Positions 1 to 8,354 of a DNA stretch of 64,000 nucleotides are shown piece after piece (the first letter of the stretch is position 1; each line of letters begins with the position of its first letter). The stretch spans positions 3,100,001 through 3,164,000 of the forward strand of contig NZ_LT629786.1 in NCBI RefSeq assembly GCF_900105675.1. The letters are read 5' to 3'. Source of the DNA: Pseudomonas synxantha. Lineage in GTDB: Bacteria > Pseudomonadota > Gammaproteobacteria > Pseudomonadales > Pseudomonadaceae. A model generated the notes under the pieces. It was not told the origin of the DNA. It was given only the letters and a program-made list of their open reading frames with translations, and did not search any database. Made by a program: the position numbers and the translations under genes.

Positions 1-1
1 G

Positions 2-133
2 ATTGGTGCCTCAGGTTGCCGCGTGCTGGTGACCCTGCTGCATGAAATGATCAAGCGAGATGCCAAGAAAGGCCTGGCGACGCTGTGCATCGGTGGCGGG
101 CAGGGCGTGGCCCTGGCCCTCGAACGCATCTGA
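2..133 (+). CDS. acetyl-CoA C-acetyltransferase (thiolase), C-terminal end only
   Basis: The window opens inside this gene; only the last 43 codons are present. The reading frame contains [15 protein letters not shown] and then [13 protein letters not shown] before TGA. This is the C-terminal signature of thiolases, in which the Cys of the C-x-G-G-G loop is the active-site base and the preceding GASG loop lies near the CoA thioester. The enzyme condenses two acetyl-CoA or cleaves 3-ketoacyl-CoA. The family is clear, but a biosynthetic or degradative role cannot be decided from this fragment. A strong terminator follows within 20 bases, so this is the last gene of its transcript. Confidence 0.85.
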   Translation: MGASGCRVLVTLLHEMIKRDAKKGLATLCIGGGQGVALALERI

Positions 134-150
134 CCTGTAGGAGCAATACA

Positions 151-190
151 GAAAAGGCCTGGCTCCACGAAAAGCCAGGCCTTTTCTTTT
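151..190 (+). terminator. Rho-independent terminator after the thiolase gene
   Basis: A 14-bp perfect stem (GAAAAGGCCTGGCT paired with AGCCAGGCCTTTTC) closes an 8-base loop. It is flanked by A-rich sequence on the left and TTTTCTTTTA on the right. It lies 17 bases after the thiolase stop codon and is nearly symmetrical, so it may work in both directions. Confidence 0.85.
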
Positions 191-219
191 ATCGATACCC
201 CTGAATGAACTCGGTCAAA

Positions 220-310
220 ATGTGGGAGCTGGCTTGCCTGCGATAGCGGTCTATCAGTCAAATCATTGCTAACTGACACACCGCTATCGCAGGCAAGCCA
301 GCTCCCACAT
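220..310. repeat. 30-bp inverted repeat (REP-type pair)
   Basis: Bases 220-249 and 281-310 are exact reverse complements: ATGTGGGAGCTGGCTTGCCT continuing to GATAGCGG, and its mirror. They are separated by 31 bases. The GTGGGAGC/GCTCCCAC ends and the intergenic, convergent setting are typical of Pseudomonas REP doublets. Confidence 0.8.
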
Positions 311-316
311 TCGATC

Positions 317-739
317 TCATTGCCTGTCACTCTGTGGCACCGCAAACACCGCACTCGCCCGCAGCACAACCCGCTCATCCACTTGCAAACTCAGCGTGGC
401 AAACGCCATCTGCCGCCCGCGCTTATGGCTGTCCAAGCGCACCACCATCCACTCCCCTACCTGCACGGCCCCCAGGTAATCCACGGTCATGCTGGCGGTA
501 ATCAACGGTAACGGCGGCTCACTGGAAAATGCCATGGCGTAACCCATGCCAATATCCGCCAGGGTTGCCAGCACACCGCCGTGCACCGTACCGCGCCCAT
601 TGGCGTGACGGTTATCGGCGCGCAGGCCGATTTCCAGCTGCAAGCCTTCGCCCCGGCAATACGCCGGGCCGAGCAGGTCCAGCAATGGGCTGCTGCGAGG
701 TAATGGAACAAAACCTTGAGGAACGGTGTGGGTGGTCAT
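317..739 (-). CDS. PaaI-family hotdog-fold acyl-CoA thioesterase
   Basis: The product is 140 residues, normal for single-domain hotdog thioesterases. The motif HGGVLATLAD lies at residues 53-62 and matches the PaaI/4HBT signature H-G-G-x(5,6)-D, where the glycines and Asp bind and activate the thioester. The central helix follows, then beta strands containing SMTVDYLGAV and FATLSLQVD. Such enzymes hydrolyse aryl- or medium-chain acyl-CoA esters in the cytoplasm; the substrate cannot be told from sequence. The gene stands alone: a REP doublet lies downstream, and a convergent thiolase terminator faces it. Confidence 0.85.
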   Translation of the reverse strand: MTTHTVPQGFVPLPRSSPLLDLLGPAYCRGEGLQLEIGLRADNRHANGRGTVHGGVLATLADIGMGYAMAFSSEPPLPLITASMTVDYLGAVQVGEWMVVRLDSHKRGRQMAFATLSLQVDERVVLRASAVFAVPQSDRQ

Positions 740-844
740 GGCGGCTCTTCCCTGGAACGAGCCTTAAGGTGTACGCCAAGCGGCGCGCAGCGGCCATTAC
801 CATCATCCGCGCAAATTCCCTGCCATGCGTAGGGAGCTGCTCTG

Positions 845-1930
845 TCAGCGTTTCATGCAGCGCTGATAGCGCTCATCCACGCGCTTGGCGAACCATGCCG
901 TGGTCAGGTTGCGGGTGATCTTCGGGCTCTTGAGCACAATGCCCGGCAGGATCGCCCGCGGCAGCGGCTTGCCCGCGGCCTGATCGGCCAGGGCAAAGAC
1001 GCGTTTGTAGAGAGTGGTGTCTTCGAAATCCAACTGCTCGCCCTGCTCCAGCTGGCTGCGGATGCTGGGATTACGCATGTCCAGTTTTGCCCCCAGTGAG
1101 CGCACCGCCAGCTCGGTGGTACCGGGCAGCAAGGAGCCATAGCGGATCAGATCCCCGTCCAGCGCCAGCTCCTTGCCGGTGACGCGGCTGACGGCCGCCT
1201 GGAACGCCGCATTGCGGCTGGCGTACCAACCGGCATTGAAATCGGCAAAGCGGTACAGCGGCTGATCGTAGCTCACCGGGTAGCCGAGCAGATGGGCGAT
1301 GCCGAAGTACATGCCACCGCGACGGGTGAAGACTTCGCGGCGAATCGTGCCGTCCACCGTGTAGGGATAACCCCGCGCCTGCTTTTGTGCGAAGTCGATA
1401 CTGACCTGCATCGGGCCTGCGGTGTGCACCGGGTTGAAGCCGCCAAACAGCGTATTGCCCAGGGGCACCATGCTGATGAAGTCATCAAAGATCGCGCTCA
1501 GGTCCTTCTCGGTGCGTGCGGCATTCAAGCGGTCGGCATAGGTCTTGCCAGTGGGCGAACGCAATTGCAACGCGCTGCGTACCACGAACGCGGGCACATG
1601 CACCTTGCCGGCACGGCGCAGGATTTCATCCTGGGCGATCTTGCCCATGCCGGGCACTGGTGGGTCGACCTGAAAAGTGGACTCCTGCTCGGTCACCGCC
1701 AGTACGGCGCAGATGTTTTCAGTGCTGGGGTAGATCTTTTGGGTGTCGAAGGCGGTGTAGATGTCCTGGGCCCAACCGTTGCGGTCCGCCACCTTGGCCG
1801 GCAGCAGGCGCACGATCTGCGCCTTCACCTCGGCTTCACTGCGCTCAGGCTGCTGCGGGCCGCGTGAAGTGGAACAACCGGCGAGCACCAGCAAAGGCAT
1901 GAGGCAGAGGAGCAGACGGCTTGAATACAT
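845..1930 (-). CDS. DUF1615-type lipoprotein
   Basis: The product is 361 residues. It starts at ATG 1930 behind AGGAAG; the reading frame stays open upstream, but that stretch has no coding character. The N-terminus has a lipoprotein signal with lipobox VLAGC, placing the lipidated Cys at residue 19. The mature part contains NICAVLAVTEQESTFQ, whose E-S is reminiscent of lytic transglycosylase cores, and GPMQVSIDFAQ further on. I recognise it as a DUF1615 protein, a family of unknown function in Gram-negative envelopes. A murein-related role is inference only. Length is typical and the gene is monocistronic. Confidence 0.75.
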   Translation of the reverse strand: MYSSRLLLCLMPLLVLAGCSTSRGPQQPERSEAEVKAQIVRLLPAKVADRNGWAQDIYTAFDTQKIYPSTENICAVLAVTEQESTFQVDPPVPGMGKIAQDEILRRAGKVHVPAFVVRSALQLRSPTGKTYADRLNAARTEKDLSAIFDDFISMVPLGNTLFGGFNPVHTAGPMQVSIDFAQKQARGYPYTVDGTIRREVFTRRGGMYFGIAHLLGYPVSYDQPLYRFADFNAGWYASRNAAFQAAVSRVTGKELALDGDLIRYGSLLPGTTELAVRSLGAKLDMRNPSIRSQLEQGEQLDFEDTTLYKRVFALADQAAGKPLPRAILPGIVLKSPKITRNLTTAWFAKRVDERYQRCMKR

Positions 1931-2126
1931 GGGGCTTCCTTGATGAACGACGGACCGGACAGTGCAGATATCGACAGGTAAGTCTAACCGGGGTTCGTCG
2001 GTGTGCAGAACCGGCTGCCTGGTCGTAGCTGAAACATCCCACATAACTGCCGGATAAGCTCTACTCCCCTGCCCCGGGAACCGCTGCAAAGTCCCTCGCC
2101 TGATTGAACAGTGCGAGGGATTGCAG

Positions 2127-2171
2127 ATGGTTGTTTTCGTTACGCCCCCGGTTGATGGGGTTGGCGCTTGA
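2127..2171 (+). other. 14-codon leader ORF overlapping a TTG codon before rhs
   Basis: An ATG at 2127 sits 8 bases after GAGGG, a good ribosome binding site. It opens a 14-codon frame (MVVFVTPPVDGVGA) that ends in TGA at 2169. That stop overlaps an in-frame TTG at 2168 belonging to the rhs frame. This may be a leader peptide that couples translation, or the true rhs N-terminus cut off by a frameshift. It could also be chance. Confidence 0.25.
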
Positions 2172-2203
2172 ACCCGGTCATTGGCAGGCTGGCCCTGACC
2201 CCA

Positions 2204-5200
2204 ATGAACGTGAAAACGGTCGACGTTGAAGGCGTCTTCCGTGACTTTCGCGATTGCTTGAACACCTTTGACGATTGGGCCAATAGCTTCTGGAGCTTCT
2301 CGGCGCTGGAGCTTGAGCAGGTGTTCAAGGTCGGCGATGAGGTAACGCTCGTTGTCCCGATCAATCGCTCCCTGTTTCCCAGCAGCACCGTCGCCACCTG
2401 CCGGGCCAACGGTACGTTGACCCTGGTGCATATGTTCCAGAGCACGCGGTTCGTGCCGATCGGCGACACGGCGGTGATGCTGCAACGCGTTGATCCAAAC
2501 GGCGGTCCGCTGGGCGAGCCCATCCATAAGACCATCGGCCCGAGCGGCATCCTTGAGATCACCGAGTGTGATCGCAACCAGCAATATCGGGTGAGCTTTT
2601 ATCCCAACGTTTCCCAGGATCACCTCAAGGCGCTGTATGCCTCCTACCAGTCGGTGATCGCAGCGCTGGAAGCCCGGCTGCGCAAAGAGTGGACCGACAC
2701 TTTCCAAGCCCAGTGGAAAAGTTACGCAGACGCTCGCCCGCTTGAGCGGCGCCGCCTGCTGGAGGCGGCCTTTGCCAGCGGCATGGTCAAGGCGCTTTAC
2801 AGCCTGTGGGACAACATTGGCGAGCTGTCGGCGCTGCTGGCGGACCTCAAGCCCAACAGCGAAAAACTGCTGCAATACCTTTCTCAAACTGAGCTCGATG
2901 AACTGCTGACACTGAGCAGTGACGCGATCGCCCAGGGCTTGCTGGTGCTCAGTGATGAACCGCTGTTGTTTATCTATCTATCGGCGCTGGTCAGCTGGAT
3001 GCGCATGCTCCCGCCGCCGGAGATGGCTGAACTGTGGGGCGAAATTACCGGTGAGGTCCTGATCAATCTGCTGCTGATTCGCGTCTTGGGTGCGATGGGC
3101 GTAGTGGTGCGATTGGGGGCTGGTGTGCTCAGTCACGTCAAATCCGGGCGCGCACGAGCGTTGTTGGAATTGCTGGCCAAGCAAGTAGTGGGGCCAGGGT
3201 TGGGGCCGCATGTCGAGGTCGCCAAGCCTGTGTTGCTTAGCAGTTCGGCGACACCGGTCAAGGCCGTGCCGGTGGTGCCGTTGAAGGCCGGCGACACGCT
3301 GGTTTCGAACTCGGTGCCGGTGGTTCGCAACAAGACTCGGCAGACGGTATTGGTCCGGCAGGAGCATGTGGATGATGCGCCTGCCGTGGCTTCCAATCCG
3401 AAGGGAGATGCGGCGGCGCCAGCGGACAAGACGGTCACCAACGGCTGCCCGGTGTCGATGGTCACCGGGGAGGAATTGCTTACCCTTACCGATGGTGCGC
3501 TGGACGGGATCTTGCCGTTTGAGTGGGCGCGGCTGTATCGCACCAGTGCGGTGGATGTGGATTGCGGTTTGGGGTTTGGCTGGAGTCATGCGCTGGCGCA
3601 CAGGCTTTGTGTGTCGGGCGATTCGGTGGTGTGGACTGATCATGAGAACCGCTCGACCACCCTGCCCTTGCCCACATCTGCCCGACCCGCGATCACCAAT
3701 AGCCTGGCGGAAGCGGCGATCTACTTGGGCTCGGCTCCTGATGAGTTAGTACTGGCCCAGGCGTCGCGGTTCTATCACTTTCGCGACGGTGTGCTGGTCT
3801 CGATCAGCGATGCGTATGACAACCGGCTGCGCATTTGCCGTGATCCTTCCGGGCGAATTGAGCGGCTGGATAACGGTTCTGGTCGCTCGCTGCTGTTGCG
3901 CTATGAGCTGGACCGCATCGTCGCAGTGGACTACCAGGTGCATCGCGCCACAGGGCGCGAGCCCTACGTCTGGGAGACCGAGCAGAACGTCGTTTCCTAC
4001 GCCTATGACGAAGCTGGACGACTGGTTTGCGCGACCAATGCTGTCGGGGAAAGCGAGCGTTATCAGTACGACGATCAGCACGTCATTCTTGAGCGGCAGT
4101 TGGCCGGTGGGGCGAGTTTCTTCTGGGCGTGGGAAGGCTCTGGTAAGGCGGCACGCTGTGTCCGGCATTGGGCGAGTTTTTCGCAGATGGACACGCGGTA
4201 TGCCTGGGGGGATGACGGCCGTGTCACGGTGCTTAACGCTGATGGTAGCCAGGAAGCGTATGTCCATGACGACCGGGCACGGTTGGTGCAGCGGATTGAT
4301 CCGGACGGTGCCCAGCACTTCAAATCCTACGATGAAAAAGGCCGGCTGACCGTCGAGCAGGATCCGCTGGGGGCGGTGACGGCGTATCAGTACGACGAAG
4401 CCGGACGCTTGGTAGCGTTGTTTCCGGGGGATGACGAGCCGACGTCCTACGAGCATGATAATGGTTTCGTACGGGTTGTCAGGCGTGGCGAGGCGGTCTG
4501 GAAATATGAGCGTAATAGCCAGGGCGATGTTACGCGTAGGACCGATCCCGATGGGCAGGTCACGGACTACAGCTACAACAAACGCGGGCAGTTAACCGGA
4601 GTTTGGTACCCCGATCACAGTTGTCATCGGCTGGTGTGGAATGAGCGTGGGCAGTTGCTTGAGGAGCAATTGCCCACTGGCGGGATCAAGCGCTATCGCT
4701 ATGACGATCTAGGGCGGCAAGTAGCGTGTGAGGATGAATATGGCGCGCTAACCCAGTATCAGTGGGACAGCGTCGGGCGCTTGATTCGCCTCGTCTTGCC
4801 AGGCGGCGCCACACGAGAATTCAGCTACAACCCCTACGGCAAAATCATCGCCGAACGCGATGAACTCGGCCACGTCACCCACTACGAATACGCCGACGGC
4901 CTGCACCTGATCAGCCGCCGCATCAATGCCGACGGCACCCAGGTCAAGTATCGCTACGACAACGTTCGCTTACTGCTCACCGAAATCGAAAACGAAGTCG
5001 GCGAAACCTACCAGCTCACCTATCACCCCAACGGCCTGCTCCAGCAGGAAACCGGCTTCGACGGCCAGCGCACCGCCTACGCCTACGACCTCAACGGCAA
5101 CCTGCAGGAAAAGACCGAATACGGCGACGACGGCAGTCAGCTCATTACCCGCTACGAGCGCGACCACGCCGGGCGTCTTGTCCGAAAAGCTCTGCCCGAT

Positions 5201-6856
5201 GGCAGCGTGGTCGATTATGCCTACGACCGCCAAGGCAACCTCCTCAGCGTCGAAGACGGCCACTGGGCCCTGGCCTACGAATACGACCAGCAAAACCGCC
5301 TCGTCGCCGAGCACCAAGGCTGGGGCACCTTGCGCTACGGCTACGACGCCTGCGGCCAGCTACAAAACCTGCGCCTGCCGGACAATAACCGCCTCACCTT
5401 CAACCACGACAAAGGCGGTCACCTCGCCACCGTCGAGCTCAACGGCGAAGTGCTCACCTCACACCTCTTCCGTGCCGGTCGTGAACACCAACGCCAACAA
5501 GGCCAGCTGCTCAGCCACTACCACTACGACGACCAGCACCGCCTGCACGCCCACGCCATCACCCAACACCAAAACCACCGCTACCAGCGCCAATACGACT
5601 ACGACAAAAGCGGCAACCTCACCCGCCTGCTCGACACCCGCAAAGGCGAACACCGCTACCACTACGACCCCCTCGCCCGCCTGACCCGCGCCGACCATTC
5701 CCAAGACGTGCAGGAACGCTTCGCCCACAACCCGGCGGGCAACCTGCTCATGCAAGACCGCCCCGGCCCGGACATCGTCGCGGCGAACCGCCTGGTGATC
5801 CAGGGCGACCGCCACTACGACTACGACGCCTTCGGCAACCTGATCCGCGAACGACGCGGCAAGGGCCAACAACTCGTCACTGAATACCGCTACGACTGCC
5901 AGCATCGGCTGATCAGCGTGACGAAGCCCAACGGCGAAACCGCCAGTTACCGCTATGACCCCTTTGGGCGGCGCATCAGCAAGACCGTGGACGGCAAGAC
6001 CACCGAGTTTTTCTGGCAAGGCGACAAGCTGATTGCCGAGCATCATGCGGACCGCCACCGCAGCTACATCTACGAGCCCGGCAGCTTCCGTCCACTGGCA
6101 CTGCTGGAAGGCTTCGGACCACAAGCCACAACCCCCTACCACTACCAGCTCGACCACCTTGGCACGCCGCAGGAACTCACCACGCCCGAAGGCGAAATCG
6201 TCTGGTCCGCCCACTATCGAGCCTACGGCCAGATCGCCCGGCTCGACGTAGGCAAGATCGACAATCCACTGCGTTTCCAAGGGCAGTATTTCGATCAGGA
6301 AAGCGGGCTGCACTACAACCGCCATCGCTACTACAATCCGGATATTGGTCGCTACCTGACGCCGGATCCGGTGAAGTTGGCCGGTGGGATCAATGGGTAC
6401 CAGTACGTGCCCAATCCTACTGGCTGGATTGATCCACTTGGCCTGAGTAGATGCCCTGGTGAATGCGGTCCCGCTGAAGGCGTCGAAGATCCTACAACCA
6501 GTGCAAAAACCAAAGACAGCCAGCCGACGCTGCCTGCTCCTGAAGAAATTCAGTGGACCGCTCATGGTTATAAGCACAGCCCGTCTAAGAAAATGCCTTG
6601 GAAAGATATTTTGGCAACAACAAAGTCCGGCCCGGCAAAGTACAAACCGGGTATAAACATTGAAAATCTGGAAAGAGAAGCCTATAAAAATGGCAGAGCG
6701 ACTACTAATGGAAAACCTTGGAAAGTGATGGAGTACTCTGAGAGCATTGGGGCCAGCGAAGGAGCATCCAGCCGCTGGATACGCATAGAATTGAGTGCAA
6801 AAACCATTCACGGCCACCCTATTTCAGAAAGAGAATTTCGGAGGTTAACCAAATGA
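2204..6856 (+). CDS. Rhs polymorphic toxin with YD repeats and C-terminal toxin domain
   Basis: The product is 1550 residues from ATG 2204; an in-frame TTG at 2168 would add 12. The N-terminal part (about 1-420) is helical with a hydrophobic segment near residues 285-310 and no PAAR motif that I can see. DUF6531-like NGCPVSMVTGEE follows, then many YD repeats (YxYDxxGRL type). The hyperconserved Rhs core end reads NPTGWIDPLGLS at about 1405-1415. The remaining 135 residues are a low-GC toxin tip with HGYKH, GPAKYKPG and IHGHP motifs. Rhs proteins form a cocoon around the toxin and are usually delivered by type VI secretion. From memory the tip resembles polymorphic toxin type 35, a predicted RNase; this needs a profile search. 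Codon style changes near 4795. Confidence 0.9.
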   Translation: MNVKTVDVEGVFRDFRDCLNTFDDWANSFWSFSALELEQVFKVGDEVTLVVPINRSLFPSSTVATCRANGTLTLVHMFQSTRFVPIGDTAVMLQRVDPNGGPLGEPIHKTIGPSGILEITECDRNQQYRVSFYPNVSQDHLKALYASYQSVIAALEARLRKEWTDTFQAQWKSYADARPLERRRLLEAAFASGMVKALYSLWDNIGELSALLADLKPNSEKLLQYLSQTELDELLTLSSDAIAQGLLVLSDEPLLFIYLSALVSWMRMLPPPEMAELWGEITGEVLINLLLIRVLGAMGVVVRLGAGVLSHVKSGRARALLELLAKQVVGPGLGPHVEVAKPVLLSSSATPVKAVPVVPLKAGDTLVSNSVPVVRNKTRQTVLVRQEHVDDAPAVASNPKGDAAAPADKTVTNGCPVSMVTGEELLTLTDGALDGILPFEWARLYRTSAVDVDCGLGFGWSHALAHRLCVSGDSVVWTDHENRSTTLPLPTSARPAITNSLAEAAIYLGSAPDELVLAQASRFYHFRDGVLVSISDAYDNRLRICRDPSGRIERLDNGSGRSLLLRYELDRIVAVDYQVHRATGREPYVWETEQNVVSYAYDEAGRLVCATNAVGESERYQYDDQHVILERQLAGGASFFWAWEGSGKAARCVRHWASFSQMDTRYAWGDDGRVTVLNADGSQEAYVHDDRARLVQRIDPDGAQHFKSYDEKGRLTVEQDPLGAVTAYQYDEAGRLVALFPGDDEPTSYEHDNGFVRVVRRGEAVWKYERNSQGDVTRRTDPDGQVTDYSYNKRGQLTGVWYPDHSCHRLVWNERGQLLEEQLPTGGIKRYRYDDLGRQVACEDEYGALTQYQWDSVGRLIRLVLPGGATREFSYNPYGKIIAERDELGHVTHYEYADGLHLISRRINADGTQVKYRYDNVRLLLTEIENEVGETYQLTYHPNGLLQQETGFDGQRTAYAYDLNGNLQEKTEYGDDGSQLITRYERDHAGRLVRKALPDGSVVDYAYDRQGNLLSVEDGHWALAYEYDQQNRLVAEHQGWGTLRYGYDACGQLQNLRLPDNNRLTFNHDKGGHLATVELNGEVLTSHLFRAGREHQRQQGQLLSHYHYDDQHRLHAHAITQHQNHRYQRQYDYDKSGNLTRLLDTRKGEHRYHYDPLARLTRADHSQDVQERFAHNPAGNLLMQDRPGPDIVAANRLVIQGDRHYDYDAFGNLIRERRGKGQQLVTEYRYDCQHRLISVTKPNGETASYRYDPFGRRISKTVDGKTTEFFWQGDKLIAEHHADRHRSYIYEPGSFRPLALLEGFGPQATTPYHYQLDHLGTPQELTTPEGEIVWSAHYRAYGQIARLDVGKIDNPLRFQGQYFDQESGLHYNRHRYYNPDIGRYLTPDPVKLAGGINGYQYVPNPTGWIDPLGLSRCPGECGPAEGVEDPTTSAKTKDSQPTLPAPEEIQWTAHGYKHSPSKKMPWKDILATTKSGPAKYKPGINIENLEREAYKNGRATTNGKPWKVMEYSESIGASEGASSRWIRIELSAKTIHGHPISEREFRRLTK

Positions 6857-7182
6857 TCTCGTTAGATTTCCTGAAAGGCAAAATCACTTACGATGAGCTA
6901 TCGATACTGCAGAATTCCGGGATTGAGCACCAAGCCCACAACCTAAAGGAGGACATGCTTCAGGTTGAATATCCAGACGGCTTTCTTATTGATGTAGGTT
7001 GGTATCCTTCATTCGATGCAAAAGGGCATTTTCAAATAAAGGTTATTAAAGACTATGAATGGGACTGTCCCACTTTAAAACTTACCGCACAATCAATTAG
7101 TACACTAAGCGAGCTGCTGCTGCTCGCTCAAGAATCGATTAATACAAAACTTCAAAAAACCACCACTTCGTTGATCGCTTGA
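6853..7182 (+). CDS. candidate immunity protein for the Rhs toxin
   Basis: This 109-residue protein starts at ATG 6853 inside the rhs stop (ATGA overlap), so the two are translationally coupled. The sequence is small and acidic, with no signal peptide or membrane segment, so it should be cytoplasmic. It does not match a family I can name. A low-GC gene placed directly behind an Rhs toxin tip is the classical place for the cognate immunity protein, which would bind and block the toxin. Its base composition matches the toxin tip and not the Rhs core, as expected if toxin and immunity were exchanged together. Confidence 0.7.
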   Translation: MISLDFLKGKITYDELSILQNSGIEHQAHNLKEDMLQVEYPDGFLIDVGWYPSFDAKGHFQIKVIKDYEWDCPTLKLTAQSISTLSELLLLAQESINTKLQKTTTSLIA

Positions 7183-7215
7183 TAACGTCTAACGAAGTGT
7201 ATCTGCGCAAGCTCG

Positions 7216-7249
7216 CCCCTGTGAAAAGCAAACCCACTCACCACAGGGG
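7216..7249. other. hairpin between convergent immunity gene and hemB
   Basis: CCCCTGTG (7216-7223) and CACAGGGG (7242-7249) form an 8-bp stem with an 18-base loop in the 80-base convergent gap. No T-run follows on either strand, so it is at best a weak terminator. Confidence 0.4.
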
Positions 7250-7262
7250 ATAAACGGCGCCG

Positions 7263-8237
7263 TTAGATCCCCGCCAACGCCAAGTCCATAGCGAAGTAAG
7301 TAAAAATCAAATCCGCCCCCGCCCGCTTGATCGACCCCAAGGTCTCGCGCACCACCCGGTCCTCATCAATCGCCCCGGCCTGTGCGCCAAATTTTATCAT
7401 CGCGTACTCACCGCTCACCTGATACGCCGCCACTGGCAGGCGTGAAGCCTCGCGGATGTCGCGGATGATGTCGAGGTAGGCGCCGGCTGGCTTGACCATC
7501 AGTGCGTCGGCCCCTTCCTGTTCGTCGAGCAGCGATTCGCGCACGGCTTCGCGGCGGTTCATCGGGTTCATCTGGTAGCTTTTGCGGTCGCCCTTGAGGG
7601 CGCTGCCACCGGCTTCGCGGAATGGGCCGTAGAGGGCCGAGGCGAATTTGGTGGAGTAGGCCATGATCGGGATATGAGTGAAACCGGCTTCATCCAGGGC
7701 GCGACGGATGGCCTGGACCTGGCCGTCCATGGCGGCCGATGGGGCAATCACATCAGCACCGGCGCGGGCAGCGGCCACGGCTTGTTTGCCGAGGTTGACC
7801 AGGGTCGCGTCATTGTCCACATGAGCGCCGTGCATCACGCCGCAGTGGCCATGGTCGGTGTATTCGCAGAAGCAGGTGTCGGACATCACGATCATTTCCG
7901 GCACCGCGTCCTTGATGATCGAGGACATCCGCGAAACCAGGCCCTGTTCTTTCCAGGTGTCGCTGCCGCTGGCGTCCAGATGGTGGGACACGCCGAAGGT
8001 CATCACCGACTTGATGCCGGCACGGGCGTAACGCTCGATCTCGCCGGCCAGTTTCTTCTCAGGGATACGCAACACACCCGGCATGCTGGTGATCGGCACG
8101 AAGTCGTCGATTTCTTCTTCGACGAAAATCGGCAACACCAAATCGTTAAGGGTGAATTCGCTTTCCTGGAACAAGCCACGCAGCTCCGGGGAACGGCGCA
8201 GGCGGCGTGGGCGGGCTTGGGGGAACTGACTGGTCAT
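7263..8237 (-). CDS. hemB: delta-aminolevulinic acid dehydratase (porphobilinogen synthase), zinc type
   Basis: The product is 324 residues and starts at ATG 8237 behind AGGAAAG. It condenses two 5-aminolevulinate molecules into porphobilinogen, the second common step of haem synthesis. The Schiff-base lysines are visible as YSTKF (K197) and [10 protein letters not shown] (K249). The metal site reads [14 protein letters not shown], with Cys at 122, 124 and 132, which is the zinc-binding form. The protein closely resembles the E. coli enzyme, including FVEEEIDD and [20 protein letters not shown]. aeruginosa HemB is a magnesium enzyme lacking these cysteines, so this is probably a second, acquired paralogue. 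It sits 117 bases upstream of phzF on the same strand. Confidence 0.95.
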   Translation of the reverse strand: MTSQFPQARPRRLRRSPELRGLFQESEFTLNDLVLPIFVEEEIDDFVPITSMPGVLRIPEKKLAGEIERYARAGIKSVMTFGVSHHLDASGSDTWKEQGLVSRMSSIIKDAVPEMIVMSDTCFCEYTDHGHCGVMHGAHVDNDATLVNLGKQAVAAARAGADVIAPSAAMDGQVQAIRRALDEAGFTHIPIMAYSTKFASALYGPFREAGGSALKGDRKSYQMNPMNRREAVRESLLDEQEGADALMVKPAGAYLDIIRDIREASRLPVAAYQVSGEYAMIKFGAQAGAIDEDRVVRETLGSIKRAGADLIFTYFAMDLALAGI

Positions 8238-8354
8238 GGCTTTCCTGAAAAAATGGCTGAAATCTTTGGGGCCAAAGCTTATGCCCCCAAGTCCCGGCAA
8301 CACAAATGCCAAGGGACCAATAGTGTATTGCCAGGCACGTAACAATTCATTGAT

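Noticed and set aside
1931-2887. Upstream extension of the DUF1615 lipoprotein frame by more than 300 codons
   Set aside because: The lipoprotein signal at 1930 with its ribosome site defines the start, and the extension runs antisense to rhs.
5459-6817. A 452-codon minus-strand open frame across rhs
   Set aside because: It is a shadow of the C-rich YD-repeat codons; its valine-rich translation matches no real protein.
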